Shown here in pieces: positions 27,879 through 36,894 of a DNA stretch of 64,000 nt. The translations under genes were made by a program, and so were the position numbers. The notes under the pieces are model-generated. The model was given only the letters and a program-made list of their open reading frames with translations, did no database searches and was not told the DNA's origin. The DNA lies in the NCBI GenBank assembly GCA_963773635.1, contig CAVZBW010000005.1, positions 62,001-126,000 of the forward strand, given 5' to 3'. Positions within the stretch are counted from its first letter, which is position 1, and each line of letters opens with the position of its first letter. The DNA comes from CAVZBW01 sp963773635. Lineage in GTDB: Bacteria; Actinomycetota; Acidimicrobiia; Acidimicrobiales; RAAP-2.

Positions 27879-28556
27879 CTAGTCGTCCTCGCTCCGAAGG
27901 CGGTAGCCCAGGCCGCGCACGGTCTCGAGGTCGTGGCGCCCGTAGGGCACGTCGATCTTGTCCCGGAGGTACTTGACGTACTGGTCGACGACGTTGGAGG
28001 TTCCTTCGTAGGCGAAGTCCCAGGCGGCTTCGATGATCTGGGAGCGGCTGAGCACGGCGCCCGGATGCCTCAGGAAGAGCTCGAGGATGGACAGCTCCTT
28101 GGGAGAGAGCCGTAGCTCGTCGTCGCCTCGCCAGGCCCTCTTGCTGGACGTGTCCAGTCTGAGGTCCCCGACCTGGAGCACGACGGGACGTGGCCGGTCG
28201 TCACGTCGGGTGATGGAGCGGAGGCGCGCCGCGAGCTCGAGGAAGCTAAAGGGCTTCATGAGGTAGTCGTCGGCCCCGACGTCCAGCCCTCTGACGCGGT
28301 CGCCGACCTCGTCACGAGCGGTCAGCATCAGCACCGGGGTCCACCGGCCGGCCTCCCGGAGGCGCCGGCAGAGTTCGAACCCGTCGAACCCCGGCAGCAT
28401 GACGTCGAGGACGATCGCCCCATACGGGAACTCGGTGGCCATCCACAGGCCGTCGGGTCCGTCGGACGCCACGTCGACGGCATGGCCTTCTTCCTCGAGG
28501 CCGCGCTTGAGCAGCTCTCCCATCCGGAGGTCGTCCTCGACGACCAGCACGCGCAT
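27879..28556 (-). CDS. OmpR/PhoB-family response regulator
   Basis: The start is the ATG at 28556, preceded by GGAG; the much longer open frame upstream only shadows the redox genes on the other strand. The 225-residue protein has a receiver domain with acidic pocket E7-D8-D9, phosphoacceptor D51 (VLDVMLPG), T79 and K101 (LMKPFSF), and a C-terminal winged helix ending ETVRGLGYRLRSEDD. It is the cognate partner of the downstream histidine kinase. A perfect inverted repeat lies in the divergent promoter region just upstream, so it may control both itself and the redox operon. Confidence 0.93.
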   Translation of the reverse strand: MRVLVVEDDLRMGELLKRGLEEEGHAVDVASDGPDGLWMATEFPYGAIVLDVMLPGFDGFELCRRLREAGRWTPVLMLTARDEVGDRVRGLDVGADDYLMKPFSFLELAARLRSITRRDDRPRPVVLQVGDLRLDTSSKRAWRGDDELRLSPKELSILELFLRHPGAVLSRSQIIEAAWDFAYEGTSNVVDQYVKYLRDKIDVPYGRHDLETVRGLGYRLRSEDD

Positions 28557-28609
28557 ATCTCCAGCGTACGGGGCGACGATGTCAAGACGATGAAAGCGCG
28601 AAAGGCCGA

Positions 28610-28627
28610 GATGTGAGCGTTCACATC
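28610..28627. promoter_or_regulatory. Inverted repeat GATGTGA-gcgt-TCACATC in divergent promoter region
   Basis: Two perfect 7-base arms separated by four bases lie 54 bases upstream of the response regulator start and about 95 bases before the divergent small membrane protein gene. The position suits an operator for the response regulator or another dimeric regulator. OmpR-family proteins more often use direct repeats, so the binding protein is uncertain. Confidence 0.45.
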
Positions 28628-28722
28628 CAATCCTCACGGGCTCCTCATGGGCGCCGGCGCATGCTGGCCCGAGGCCGGACATCCGGCACGACAGGGTCCA
28701 CAACCTGCAGAGGAGGTCAAGG

Positions 28723-29214
28723 ATGAGCGAACCCCGAGGTCTCGGGGAGGGGACCAGGCGACGGCTGCCCCCGTCGACCGAGGACCGCGACGCCGACGAC
28801 GCAACCGCGTCGAGAGCGCGCGGATTGCGCCAGGTCCGTCGGTGGTCCAATTGGTCGCTGGCGGCGTTGGTCGTAGGGGTGGGGGCGATGGTGGGCGCGC
28901 TTGCCCGGACGATCCCGTCGCCCCCGGGCGACGTCGACGGCCGCCACGTCGCAGGTGGCCACGTCACCGTCGGCTGCCGGCGCCGGAACGTCGGCCGTCG
29001 CGGCGACCGGGAGCACCGCCGCAGCGCCGAGGGTGGCGAGTCCCGTGGCGACCTCGAGCGCGTCCGGCGTCGCTCCTGGTTCGGGTTCGGGTTCGGGTTC
29101 GGGTTCGGGTTCGGGGACGGGGACGGCCGCGCCCAAGGGCCGCGCGGGCGCGCCGCGGGCACCGCTGGAGCAACGACCGGCGGGCGCGCCTCGTCGGCGG
29201 GGTGGGACTCGTGA
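28723..29214 (+). CDS. Small membrane protein with Ala/Ser/Thr and Gly-Ser rich tail (probable frameshift)
   Basis: From the ATG at 28723 (after GAGGAGG) the first 65 residues give a soluble N-terminus and one transmembrane segment (NWSLAALVVGVGAMVGALAR). Beyond the C run at 28921-28925 this frame becomes Arg-rich, while another frame gives a plausible linker (STAATSQVATSPSAAGAGTS and a GSGSGSGSGSG stretch), so a shift is likely there. The listed end is the TGA whose last base begins the apbE ATG (TGATG), which suggests translational coupling. It is the first gene of the redox operon. The function is unknown; it may anchor or be flavinylated by ApbE, but no FMN-binding motif was seen. Confidence 0.5.
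   Translation: MSEPRGLGEGTRRRLPPSTEDRDADDATASRARGLRQVRRWSNWSLAALVVGVGAMVGALARTIPSPPGDVDGRHVAGGHVTVGCRRRNVGRRGDREHRRSAEGGESRGDLERVRRRSWFGFGFGFGFGFGDGDGRAQGPRGRAAGTAGATTGGRASSAGWDS
29078..29113. repeat. Hexanucleotide tandem repeat (GGTTCG)x6
   Basis: Six perfect copies of GGTTCG run inside the small membrane protein gene. Depending on frame they encode Gly-Ser, Gly-Phe or Val-Arg; Gly-Ser is the likely reading. Because the unit is six bases, slippage would change linker length without breaking the frame. Confidence 0.9.
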
Positions 29215-30251
29215 TGGGTGCCGACCACCCGGTCGACGGCGCGGGCTGGCGCCGGGTCGACACCGGGGAGGAGTCCGTCGCGGCCGCTGAGCGTCTCGCC
29301 CTTGGTACGACCGCTCGGGTGGTGGTCTGGCCGGTGGCCGGGCTCGGTCAGGCGGTCGCCGCAGTCGACCGCGAGCTGCGCGCCCTCGACGGGCAGGCGA
29401 GCCGCTTCCGGGAGGACTCGGAAATCTCTCGGGTCGCCAGGTCGTCGAGCGGCACCTTCCTGGTGAGCGACGGGTTGGCGGAGGCCATCGGCGTGGCGCT
29501 GTGGGCGGCCCGATGGACCGAGGGCCGCGTCGACCCCACCGTCGGCGAGTCGCTCGTCCGGCTGGGCTACGACCGCGACTTCGCCGAGGTTCGATCCGGG
29601 GGCGGGGCCATCGTCGAACCGACTAGGCCCGCCCCCGGCTGGGGGACGGTCCGGCTCGAGGGCCGGCTCCTCGAGGTCCCCCGTGGGGTCGTGCTCGACC
29701 TCGGGGCCACCGCCAAGGGGCTCGGCGCGGACCGGGCCGCCCGGGCGGCGCTGGCCGCGACCGGGCGGACGGGCGGGGTGCTCGTCGACCTCGGTGGCGA
29801 TCTCGCGGTGGCCGGGCGCACCCCGGTGGGCGGTTGGCCAGTTCTCGTCACGGAGGACCCCGCCGCCCGCCATGAATCGAGCAGCCAGGTGGTCCGCCTT
29901 CCCTGGGGCGCGTTGGCGACCTCGTCGGTCGTCACTCGCCGGTGGCGGCGCAGCGGCCGGGCGCTCCACCATCTGATCGACCCCGGCACCGGGTTGCCGG
30001 CGACGGGCCCCTGGCGGACGGCCAGTGTGGCCGCCCCGACCTGCGCGATGGCCAATGCGGCCGCCACGGCGACCGTCGTCGGCGGAGCCGGCGCCGCGGA
30101 GTGGTTGCACGCCGTCGGCCTGCCGGCCCGGCTGGTCGGTGTCGACGGCACGGTGGAGCTCTTCGGCTCGTGGCCGAGCGGCGACGACGCGATCGTCGAC
30201 GTCGCGTCCCCCTTCGACGCAGCCGGGACCGACGCGAGGGCGGTCTCATGA
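29214..30251 (+). CDS. FAD:protein FMN transferase (ApbE-like)
   Basis: The ATG at 29214 overlaps the preceding stop; the frame itself opens earlier. The 345-residue protein carries ApbE landmarks: LDGQASRFREDSEISRV near the N-terminus, GVVLDLGATAKGLGADRA (family DLGGIAKGYAVD), VLVDLGGDLAVAGRT, RALHHLIDPGTG and TCAMANAAATATVVGG. ApbE enzymes attach FMN covalently to Ser or Thr of target proteins outside the membrane or on redox subunits. A tat or lipoprotein signal is not visible, so the protein may be cytosolic. It heads a four-gene electron-transfer set. The target is unknown. Confidence 0.87.
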   Translation: MGADHPVDGAGWRRVDTGEESVAAAERLALGTTARVVVWPVAGLGQAVAAVDRELRALDGQASRFREDSEISRVARSSSGTFLVSDGLAEAIGVALWAARWTEGRVDPTVGESLVRLGYDRDFAEVRSGGGAIVEPTRPAPGWGTVRLEGRLLEVPRGVVLDLGATAKGLGADRAARAALAATGRTGGVLVDLGGDLAVAGRTPVGGWPVLVTEDPAARHESSSQVVRLPWGALATSSVVTRRWRRSGRALHHLIDPGTGLPATGPWRTASVAAPTCAMANAAATATVVGGAGAAEWLHAVGLPARLVGVDGTVELFGSWPSGDDAIVDVASPFDAAGTDARAVS

Positions 30252-30892
30252 GTGTCACCACGACGGGACTGGCCCACGCCGCGACCACCTCGGGCCTTCC
30301 GTGGATGTGGCTCGTCTCCCGGGCCAGCGGCATCGCGCTCCTCGTCGTGTTGAGCGCCTCGATGGTCCTGGGCGTGGCGACCCGCACCGGCTCGGCCCCA
30401 AAGAGGGCGACCCGGTTTGCGGTCGCCGAGCTGCATCGCACGTTGGCCATGTTCGCGGTGGCCTTCCTGGCGCTCCACGTCGTGACCGCCGTGCTCGATC
30501 CGTACGTGAGCATCGGCTGGTGGGCGACGCTCGTGCCCTTCGTCTCGCACTACCGGCCGCTGGCGATCGGGCTCGGTGCCCTTGCGGTGGACCTGGGCGC
30601 AGCGGTGCTCGTGACGAGCGTGGCACGTCGCCGTCTGGGCTTCCGGGCATGGCGTGCGGTCCACTGGCTGGCCTACCTGGCGTGGCCGGCGGCCGTCGCT
30701 CATGGCCTCGGGGCCGGCAGCGACCTCGGGATCTGGTGGGTGGCGGCCCTGGTGTGGGGCTCGGTGAGCGCCGTCGTCGTGGCCCTCGGCTTCCGGCTGA
30801 CGACGGCCCTCCGTACGGGGTGGCGCGCCGGTCGCCCCCCATGGCCGCCCTTGCGTCACCGCCGGGCGTTGTTACCGGCTCGACATGGTTGA
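30248..30892 (+). CDS. Ferric reductase-like transmembrane protein
   Basis: The ATG at 30248 overlaps the apbE stop as ATGA. The 214-residue protein has about five to six membrane helices (GIALLVVLSASMVLGV, LAMFAVAFLALHVVTAVL, LAIGLGALAVDLGAAVLV, WVAALVWGSVSAVVVALG). Histidines inside helices (LHRTLAMF, LALHVVT, AVHWLAYLAWPAAVAHG) are placed as haem b ligands of the FRD/YedZ type. It would pass electrons across the membrane between the flavoprotein or ferredoxin and an outside acceptor. The gene overlaps the NuoF-like gene by eight bases. Confidence 0.82.
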   Translation: MSVTTTGLAHAATTSGLPWMWLVSRASGIALLVVLSASMVLGVATRTGSAPKRATRFAVAELHRTLAMFAVAFLALHVVTAVLDPYVSIGWWATLVPFVSHYRPLAIGLGALAVDLGAAVLVTSVARRRLGFRAWRAVHWLAYLAWPAAVAHGLGAGSDLGIWWVAALVWGSVSAVVVALGFRLTTALRTGWRAGRPPWPPLRHRRALLPARHG

Positions 30893-32198
30893 GGCGACGG
30901 CGGTACGCCGGCCAGCCGGGTGGAGAGAGTCGCCACGGCCGGGAGCGCTGGGGCGGCTCCTTCCTCCGGATGCCGGCGGCCCCCCGACCCTGGCGGAGCA
31001 CCTGCGGCGCCACGGACCCCTGCCGCCTGCTCGGACCTCGGTCGACCGGCGACGGGAGATGCTCGACGAGATCGAGCGCTCCGGCCTGTTGGGCAGGGGC
31101 GGGGCCGGCTTCCCCACGGCCACCAAGCTGCGGGCGGTGTCCGATGCGCCGGGACGCCCGGTGGTGGTCGCGAACGGGACCGAGGGCGAACCGGCTGTCC
31201 GCAAGGATCGGGTCCTGCTCGCCGAGGCGCCGCACCTCGTCCTCGACGGTGCGGTGGTGGCAGCGCGGATCGTGGAGGCGACGGAGGTCGTGGTCGTGGC
31301 GCACGCCGAGGTCCTCCCTCTGGTGCGGGCGGCCGTGGCGGAGCGGGGCCGGGCGGATCCGGACATGGTTCGGTTCCGCGTGGTGGCCGCAAGCCCGGGG
31401 TTCGTGAGCGGTGAGGCCAGCGCGGTCGTCAACCTGGTGGGTCGCTCCCGACCGGTCCCCACGACCAAGCCGCCGCGCCTGGCGGAACGGGGCCTGCGCG
31501 GACGTCCGACGTTGGTGCAGAACGTGGAGACGTTGGCCCACCTCGCACTGATCGCGCGCCACGGTCCGGAGTGGTACCGCCTCGTCGGGACCGAGGCCGA
31601 GCCGGGGTCGACGCTCGTCACGGTCGTCGGCGCGGTCGAGCGGCCTGGCGTGTTCGAGGTCGCCATCGGGGCACCGGTCGCAGAGGTCCTGCGTCTCGCC
31701 GGCGGCTCGACCGAGCAGCTGCAGGCGGTCCTGATCGGTGGCTACTCCGGCCGATGGCTGCCGGCGGACCGGGCCCTCTCGTCCCGGTTGTGCGCCTCGG
31801 ACTTGGGGATCGGCCTCGGAGCCGGCCTCGTCGGCGCGCTTCCGGCATCGGCCTGCGGAGTGGTCGAGAGCGCTCGAATCGCCCGCTACCTGGCCTCCGA
31901 GTCCGCCGGTCAGTGCGGACCCTGCGCCCTGGGGCTGCCCGCCGTCGCACGCCGCGTCGAGCAGCTGGCGCGAGGTGGGCCCGTCGAGATGGACGATCTG
32001 GAGCGGTGGCTCGACGAGATTCCCGGACGAGGGGCCTGCGGTCACCCCGACGGCGCCGTCCGGCTGGTCTCGAGCGCGCTCAGCGTGTTTGCCGACGAGG
32101 TCGCCGAGCACCGGGCCGGCTGGTGCACGGCGAGGGCAGACGTCGGGGTACTGCCGAGCGGGCATGGTGAGGGAAGAATGGCTGGGAACGGTTCATGA
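30885..32198 (+). CDS. NuoF-like flavoprotein (NADH:quinone oxidoreductase F / SLBB type)
   Basis: The 437-residue protein has the FMN- and NADH-binding start of NuoF (LLGRGGAGFPTATKLRAV, VVVANGTEGEPAVRKD), VVNLVGRSRPVPTTKPP, VQNVETLAHLALI, an SLBB-like beta region (GSTLVTVVGAVERPGVFEV) and a C-terminal 4Fe-4S segment (SAGQCGPCALGLP with the later GACGHPDGA). It resembles a lone flavin/iron-sulfur module rather than a complex I subunit, since no other nuo genes are near. It likely takes electrons from NAD(P)H for the ferredoxin and the haem membrane protein encoded beside it. Confidence 0.85.
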   Translation: MVEATAVRRPAGWRESPRPGALGRLLPPDAGGPPTLAEHLRRHGPLPPARTSVDRRREMLDEIERSGLLGRGGAGFPTATKLRAVSDAPGRPVVVANGTEGEPAVRKDRVLLAEAPHLVLDGAVVAARIVEATEVVVVAHAEVLPLVRAAVAERGRADPDMVRFRVVAASPGFVSGEASAVVNLVGRSRPVPTTKPPRLAERGLRGRPTLVQNVETLAHLALIARHGPEWYRLVGTEAEPGSTLVTVVGAVERPGVFEVAIGAPVAEVLRLAGGSTEQLQAVLIGGYSGRWLPADRALSSRLCASDLGIGLGAGLVGALPASACGVVESARIARYLASESAGQCGPCALGLPAVARRVEQLARGGPVEMDDLERWLDEIPGRGACGHPDGAVRLVSSALSVFADEVAEHRAGWCTARADVGVLPSGHGEGRMAGNGS

Positions 32199-32452
32199 GC
32201 GAAGAGCTGCAGATCGTCGTGGACCGCATCGCGTGTGACGGCCGGGGCTATTGCGCGGAGATCGCGCCCGAGCTCGTCACCCTCGACGATTGGGGATACC
32301 CGATCGTGCTCCGGGGTGTGCCCGACGAGCTGCTCCGATCTGCCGAGGACGCCGTGGCCATTTGCCCCAAGATGGCCCTGCGGCTGGCTGCGGCTGGCTC
32401 GCCGGTGATGACGACGCGGTTCAGTCCCGAAGCCCCCGGAGGGTCACGGTGA
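32195..32452 (+). CDS. Ferredoxin, 3Fe-4S type
   Basis: The ATG at 32195 overlaps the NuoF-like stop as ATGA. The 85-residue protein has C14 and C20 in ACDGRGYCAEIAPELV and C57 in AICPKMALRL. Only three cluster cysteines are present, with a non-cysteine residue in place of the second, as in the 3Fe-4S ferredoxins of actinobacteria. It should be the small soluble electron carrier of this operon. Its last 32 bases overlap the end of the convergent PAS histidine kinase gene. Confidence 0.9.
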   Translation: MSEELQIVVDRIACDGRGYCAEIAPELVTLDDWGYPIVLRGVPDELLRSAEDAVAICPKMALRLAAAGSPVMTTRFSPEAPGGSR

Positions 32453-33632
32453 CCGTGGTCCCTGCGCCCTGGTCGGAACTGACGCGGATGGTGCCGCGAT
32501 GACCCTCGACGATGGCCCGGACCACCGAGAGCCCGATGCCGCTGCCGGCAACCGCGGCGGCGCGAGCGTTGGATCCCCGATAGAAGCGGTCGAGCACGAG
32601 TCGCACCTCTTCGTCCGGGACGCCGATGCCCGTGTCGTCACACTGGATGAGCCATCCGGAGCTTGTGGGTAAGACCTGGAGATCGATGCGACCGCCCGTG
32701 GGGGTGAACTTGATCGCGTTGGAGAGGAGGTTGTCGACCGCCTGGCCGATGCGATCCTCGTCGCCCAGGAGCTGCGGCCCTTGTCGGATCGAGGTGCGCA
32801 GGTCGATCCTCTTGGAGGCCGCCGGCCGGCGAGCGCGGTCGACGGAGCGCCCTGCCACGCTCGCGACGTCGACCGGTTCGGACTTGAGGCGCAGGCCACC
32901 GGGGCCCACCTCGCTCAAAAACTCGAGGTCGCCGGTCAGCCGGACCAACCGACGCACCGCATCGTTGATCATCGCGAGGTACTCCTGCACGGAAGAGCCC
33001 TGGTGACCGTCGCCGCCGCCCATCTCGTCCGCCAACAGCTCGCAAAACCCGGAGATGGTAGTGAGCGGGGTGCGCAGCTCGTGGGCCAACGCCGCCATCA
33101 GCTCCTCGCGATGGGCCGCGTTGATGGCGAGCTCGGACGCCCGTGCCCGGAGCTCGTCCAGGAGGCGGTCGCGCTCTTCCGTCCATTCGTGACGTTCGGT
33201 CACGTCGTGGGCGTAGACGACGATGCCGGCGATGTCGGGGTCGTCGAGGAGGGACTCCGCAAACGCCTCCATGTAGTGCCAGCGGCCCTGCCTCGTCCCG
33301 ACTCGGAATTCGAGGGGCTCCTCGCGACGCACGCGGCCGGTCAGCAGGTCTTCGAAGGAGGCACGCGCCCGCACGATCTCGTCGGGATGGACCGCCGATA
33401 GGGCGTCCTCTCCCGGCTGCATCCCGACGTGCTCGCCAAAGACGCTCAGGGCTCCTCCGGCCGACCACCGGAGGGAGCCGTCGGGCTCGAGCACGGTGAT
33501 GATCGTGTCGGAGCGCTCCAGCAGGCGCTCGAGGAGGGAGTAGGCCAGCACGGCGGGGTTATCGGAGCTGTCCTCCGAGCTGGCGCTGGCCAGTCGATGC
33601 AAGCCGCGGGTCGAGTCGTTTGCCATGGCCAT
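32421..33632 (-). CDS. PAS-domain sensor histidine kinase
   Basis: The start is the ATG at 33632 (MAMANDSTRGLHRL). The 403-residue protein has no membrane segment. A PAS domain spans about residues 35-160 (IITVLEPDGSLRWSAGGALS to IVVYAHDVTERHEW), followed by a helical linker and the HisKA box AALAHELRTPLTTISGFCEL. The ATPase part has QAVDNLLSNAIKFTP (N box), QCDDTGIGVPDEEV (G1), FYRGSNARAAAVAGSGIGLS and the final GTTVTVTLRG. It is a cytoplasmic sensor; no response regulator gene is adjacent. It is divergent from the MFS exporter gene. Confidence 0.9.
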   Translation of the reverse strand: MAMANDSTRGLHRLASASSEDSSDNPAVLAYSLLERLLERSDTIITVLEPDGSLRWSAGGALSVFGEHVGMQPGEDALSAVHPDEIVRARASFEDLLTGRVRREEPLEFRVGTRQGRWHYMEAFAESLLDDPDIAGIVVYAHDVTERHEWTEERDRLLDELRARASELAINAAHREELMAALAHELRTPLTTISGFCELLADEMGGGDGHQGSSVQEYLAMINDAVRRLVRLTGDLEFLSEVGPGGLRLKSEPVDVASVAGRSVDRARRPAASKRIDLRTSIRQGPQLLGDEDRIGQAVDNLLSNAIKFTPTGGRIDLQVLPTSSGWLIQCDDTGIGVPDEEVRLVLDRFYRGSNARAAAVAGSGIGLSVVRAIVEGHRGTIRVSSDQGAGTTVTVTLRGLRD

Positions 33633-33755
33633 ACGCGAAGCCCTTGTGTCCGGCCCACTTCTACCACCCCAGCGCGTCGCCTGCCGATGACTTACCCGCA
33701 AACCTGCGGACAAGGGCCTTGACTCTCCCGCTGCGGGAGGGCTGATGGTCGGTGG

Positions 33756-35248
33756 ATGACCAGCACTCCAGTCCAAGAACAGGTTCGTGCCCCGACGTCC
33801 GCTCGAGACCCGTGGGCGGCCCTCATCGTGCTGATGGCGGGAACCGCCATGATCGTCCTCGACTTCTTCATCGTGAACGTCGCGTTGCCGTCCCTGCAGG
33901 CTCGCCTGCACGCGAGCTCGGGCGCGATCGAATGGGTCGTGGCGGGCTACGGCCTGACGTTCGCCGCGTTCCTGGTGACGGCGGGTCGGCTCGGCGATCG
34001 CATCGGGCGGCGCCGGACATTCGCGATCGGGCTGGCTCTCTTTGTGGTCACCTCCGCTGCGTGCGGGCTGGCCCCCGACCCGAGCGTGCTCGTGGTGGCG
34101 CGCCTCGCTCAAGGGGTGGCCGCCGCGCTCATCAGTCCAAACGTGCTCTCGATCATCGGCGTCGTGTTCACCGGTCCCGACCGGGTCAAGGCGATCACGG
34201 TGTACGGGCTCGTGATGGGCCTGGCCGCGGTGGGGGACAAATCCTCGGTGGCCTCCTGATCCAGTGGGATCCGGCGCGCCTCGGGTGGCGCACCGTGTTC
34301 CTGATCAACGTCCCGGTGGGGGTGGTCGCCTGGATCATGACCGGGCGCCTCGTGCCCGAGTCGCGCTCGCCGTCGGAGGGACCCCTCGATCTCGTCGGAA
34401 TGGCGTTGGTGACCGCCGGACTCTTCGTCCTCGTCCTGCCGCTGGTCGAGGGCCGTCAGGAGGGTTGGCCCGCCTGGTCGTGGCTGGCCTTGGCCCTTGC
34501 GCCCGTGGTGCTGGTCACCTTCGCATGGCATCAGCGCCGGGTGGCTCGCCGGGGGGGCACCCCCGTGCTCGATCTCGCTTTGCTCCGGAGGCCGACGTTG
34601 CGTGCCGGGCTAGCCGTCCAACTGTTCTTCTGGTGCGGCCAAGCGGCCTTCTTCATGGTGTTCGCCCTCTACCTGCAATTGGGTCACGGGCTCGACCCCC
34701 TCCAGGCGGGGCTGGTCTTCACCGTCTTGGCGATCGCCTATCTCGTCGCGTCCATCCGGGCCCCATCGCTCACTCCCCGATACGGGCGGAACCTCATCGG
34801 GGCGGGGGCGCTCTTGCTGGTGGTGGGAGACGCGACGTTGTTCCTGAGCGTGGTCTCGTACGGGGGAGCCATCCCCACACTCGTCCCGGGGCTGCTGCTC
34901 GTCGGGGCGGGGATGGGTCTGTGCATCACGCCGCTGACGAGCATCGTGCTCTCGCACGCCGACGCCCGTAGCGCAGGCTCCCTCTCGGGGACGCTGTCCA
35001 CGGCGCAGCAGGTCGGCAATGCGCTGGGCGTCGCCGTCACCGGTGTGGTGTTCTTCGGGAGCCTCCACGGCGGGTACGGTCACGCCTTCGCCTGGAGCCT
35101 CCTCGAGCTGGGCTCGCTCCTGCTCGGCGTGGCCCTGTGTACCCGACTCCTGCCACGCCCGCCGCGGACGGGGCCGGCAGCCGGGGGTGAGGCGGATCTG
35201 GGGGAGGTCGCCTTAGCCCTCCCGAGGGGGGAGGGTCAAGACTCATGA
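33756..35248 (+). CDS. MFS drug exporter, DHA2-like, one frameshift
   Basis: The ATG at 33756 starts MTSTPVQEQVRAPT and the first four to five helices follow, with motif A as GRLGDRIGRRR and the family pattern MIVLDFFIVNVALPSLQ. The frame breaks at the G run 34232-34236: one added G restores AVGGQILGGLLIQWDPARLGWR, the antiporter motif C region with GWRxVFLINVPVG. The rest continues to 35248, so the total is near 497 residues. DHA2 transporters export drugs or metabolites by proton antiport. The stop overlaps the ATG of the MerR regulator gene, which probably senses the exported compound. Confidence 0.85.
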
Positions 35249-36081
35249 GCATGACGGTGTTGGTCCCGATCGGTGACTTCTCGCGGATGACGCACTTGAG
35301 CATCAAGGCCCTGCGCCACTACCACGACGTGGGGATCCTCGAACCCGCCCGCGTCGATTCCTCGACGGGCTACCGCTACTACGAACCTGCTCAGGTGTCG
35401 ACCGCCCAGGTGATCCTGCGCTTTCGCAGCCTCGGAATGCCCCTCGAGGACCTGAAGTCGGTGCTCGACGCCGGCGACGTCGAGACGAGGAACCAGGTGA
35501 TCGTGGCCCACCTCCAGCGCATGGAGGCACAGCTCGAAGAGACCCAGGCCACGGTGGCGTCGCTGCGCTCGATCCTCGAGCGGCCCGAGGCCGCCGTCTC
35601 GGTGGAGTATCGGTCGGTGCCCGAGACCTCGGCCTTGGCGATCGTCGAAAGGGTGACGGTGGAGGACCTGATGGGCTGGTGGTCGGGCGCCTTCGGCGAG
35701 CTCTTCGCAGCGCTCGAGCGCGGGGGGATCACGCCCGCCGGTCCGTCCGGAGCGCTCTACCCGAACGACCTCTTCCAGCTCGAGGAGGGTGAGGTGGTGG
35801 CGTTCGTGCCGCTCGGCACCGCACCGGATCCACTCGTTGTGCAAGGGCGCACCCGCCCCTTCGTCGTGCCCGCGGCGGAGTTGGCGGTCGCGGTGCACCA
35901 AGGACCATTCGGCGAGCTCGACAAGACCTACGGCGCGTTGGGCACCCACGTGTGCGAGCGCGCCATCGGCGTGGAGGGACCGATACGGGAGTACTACGTC
36001 GTGAGCCCGTTCGACACCGACGACGAGTCGAGACTCCGCACGGAGGTGTGCTGGCCGGTCTTCCGGACGGCCGCGGCGTGA
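35245..36081 (+). CDS. MerR-family regulator with GyrI-like effector domain
   Basis: The ATG at 35245 overlaps the exporter stop as ATGA. Residues 8-75 are a MerR winged helix (FSRMTHLSIKALRHYHDVGI, TGYRYYEPAQVSTAQVILR), followed by a dimerisation helix and a C-terminal GyrI/BmrR-like domain of about 150 residues (VSVEYRSVPETSALAIV ending CWPVF). This matches the BmrR class, which binds hydrophobic cations and activates exporter genes. It differs from typical arrangements in being transcribed downstream of the exporter on the same strand. Confidence 0.88.
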   Translation: MSMTVLVPIGDFSRMTHLSIKALRHYHDVGILEPARVDSSTGYRYYEPAQVSTAQVILRFRSLGMPLEDLKSVLDAGDVETRNQVIVAHLQRMEAQLEETQATVASLRSILERPEAAVSVEYRSVPETSALAIVERVTVEDLMGWWSGAFGELFAALERGGITPAGPSGALYPNDLFQLEEGEVVAFVPLGTAPDPLVVQGRTRPFVVPAAELAVAVHQGPFGELDKTYGALGTHVCERAIGVEGPIREYYVVSPFDTDDESRLRTEVCWPVFRTAAA

Positions 36082-36082
36082 C

Positions 36083-36894
36083 TCAGGAGACGCTCCGGTG
36101 GTACAGGACGAGCGAGATCGTGAAGAAGACGGCGAAGATTCCGGCGGACCAGGCGAGGGACTGCCAGACCCAGTGCGCCGCCGGGACACCCTCGAAGAGG
36201 GCGCGGATGGCGGCGACCGTCACGCTGATCGGCTGATTGCGGGCGAACGGCTGGAGCCAGCCCGGCATCGTGCTGATGGGCACGATGGCGTTGCTGGCGA
36301 ACACGAGGACGAAGAAGGGCAGGATGCCCGCCACCTGGGCAGTCTCGGGATCCTTGGTGGCGAGGCCGATGGCCGCGTAGAGCCACGAAAAGGCGTAGCC
36401 GAAGACGAGGACGAGCAGCAGCCCCGCGAGGATGGCGGGGACGCTCCCCTGGAAGCGGAATCCGACGGCGACACCCAGCCCGATCATGATGGTGAGGGAG
36501 AGCACGCTGCGGCAGAGGTCGGCCAGCGTGCGGCCGGCGAGCACGGCGGAGCGTGACATCGGCAGGCTGCGAAACCGGTCGATGATGCCGCTCTTCAGGT
36601 CCTCGGCGAGGCTGATCGAGGTGGTCATGCCGCCGATGAGGACCGCCTCGAGAAAGATGGCCGGCACGACGTAGTCGACGTAGCTGACGCCCGGGATGTT
36701 GATGGCCCCGCCGAGCACATAGCGGAACAGGATCAGGAGCAGGGCGGGCTGGATGGCGCCGATGACCAGCATCTGGGGGGTCCGAAGGATGCGCAGCAGG
36801 TTGCGTTTGGTCACCCCGACCGTGTCGCGGAGCGCCAGCCGGGGTGTGAGGGACGCGCTGGCGGCACGAGCGGGGCCACATCGACGGTGCTCAC
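36083..36894 (-). CDS. ABC-2 type permease (DrrB-like), possible frameshift near start
   Basis: A GTG at 36894 overlapping the ATPase stop (GTGA) gives MSTVDVAPLVPPARPS; the main frame joins about 40 bases later with SLTPRLALRDTVGVTKRNLL. A shift near 36860 would unite them; alternatively a GTG at 36816 (VTKRNLLRI) is used. The body has six membrane helices and family features of DrrB-type permeases (LVIGAIQPALLLILFRYVLG, AEDLKSGIIDRFRSLPMSR, PISTMPGWLQPFARNQP). It should form the membrane part of an exporter with the upstream ATPase. It is convergent with the MerR gene, one base apart. Confidence 0.83.

Noticed and set aside
29078..29113. Short-repeat CRISPR-like array
   Set aside because: It is a simple hexamer run without spacers; no CRISPR repeats or cas genes were seen.
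28557..30110. Long upstream extension of the response regulator frame
   Set aside because: It covers the apbE gene in antisense; the receiver domain starts normally at the ATG at 28556.
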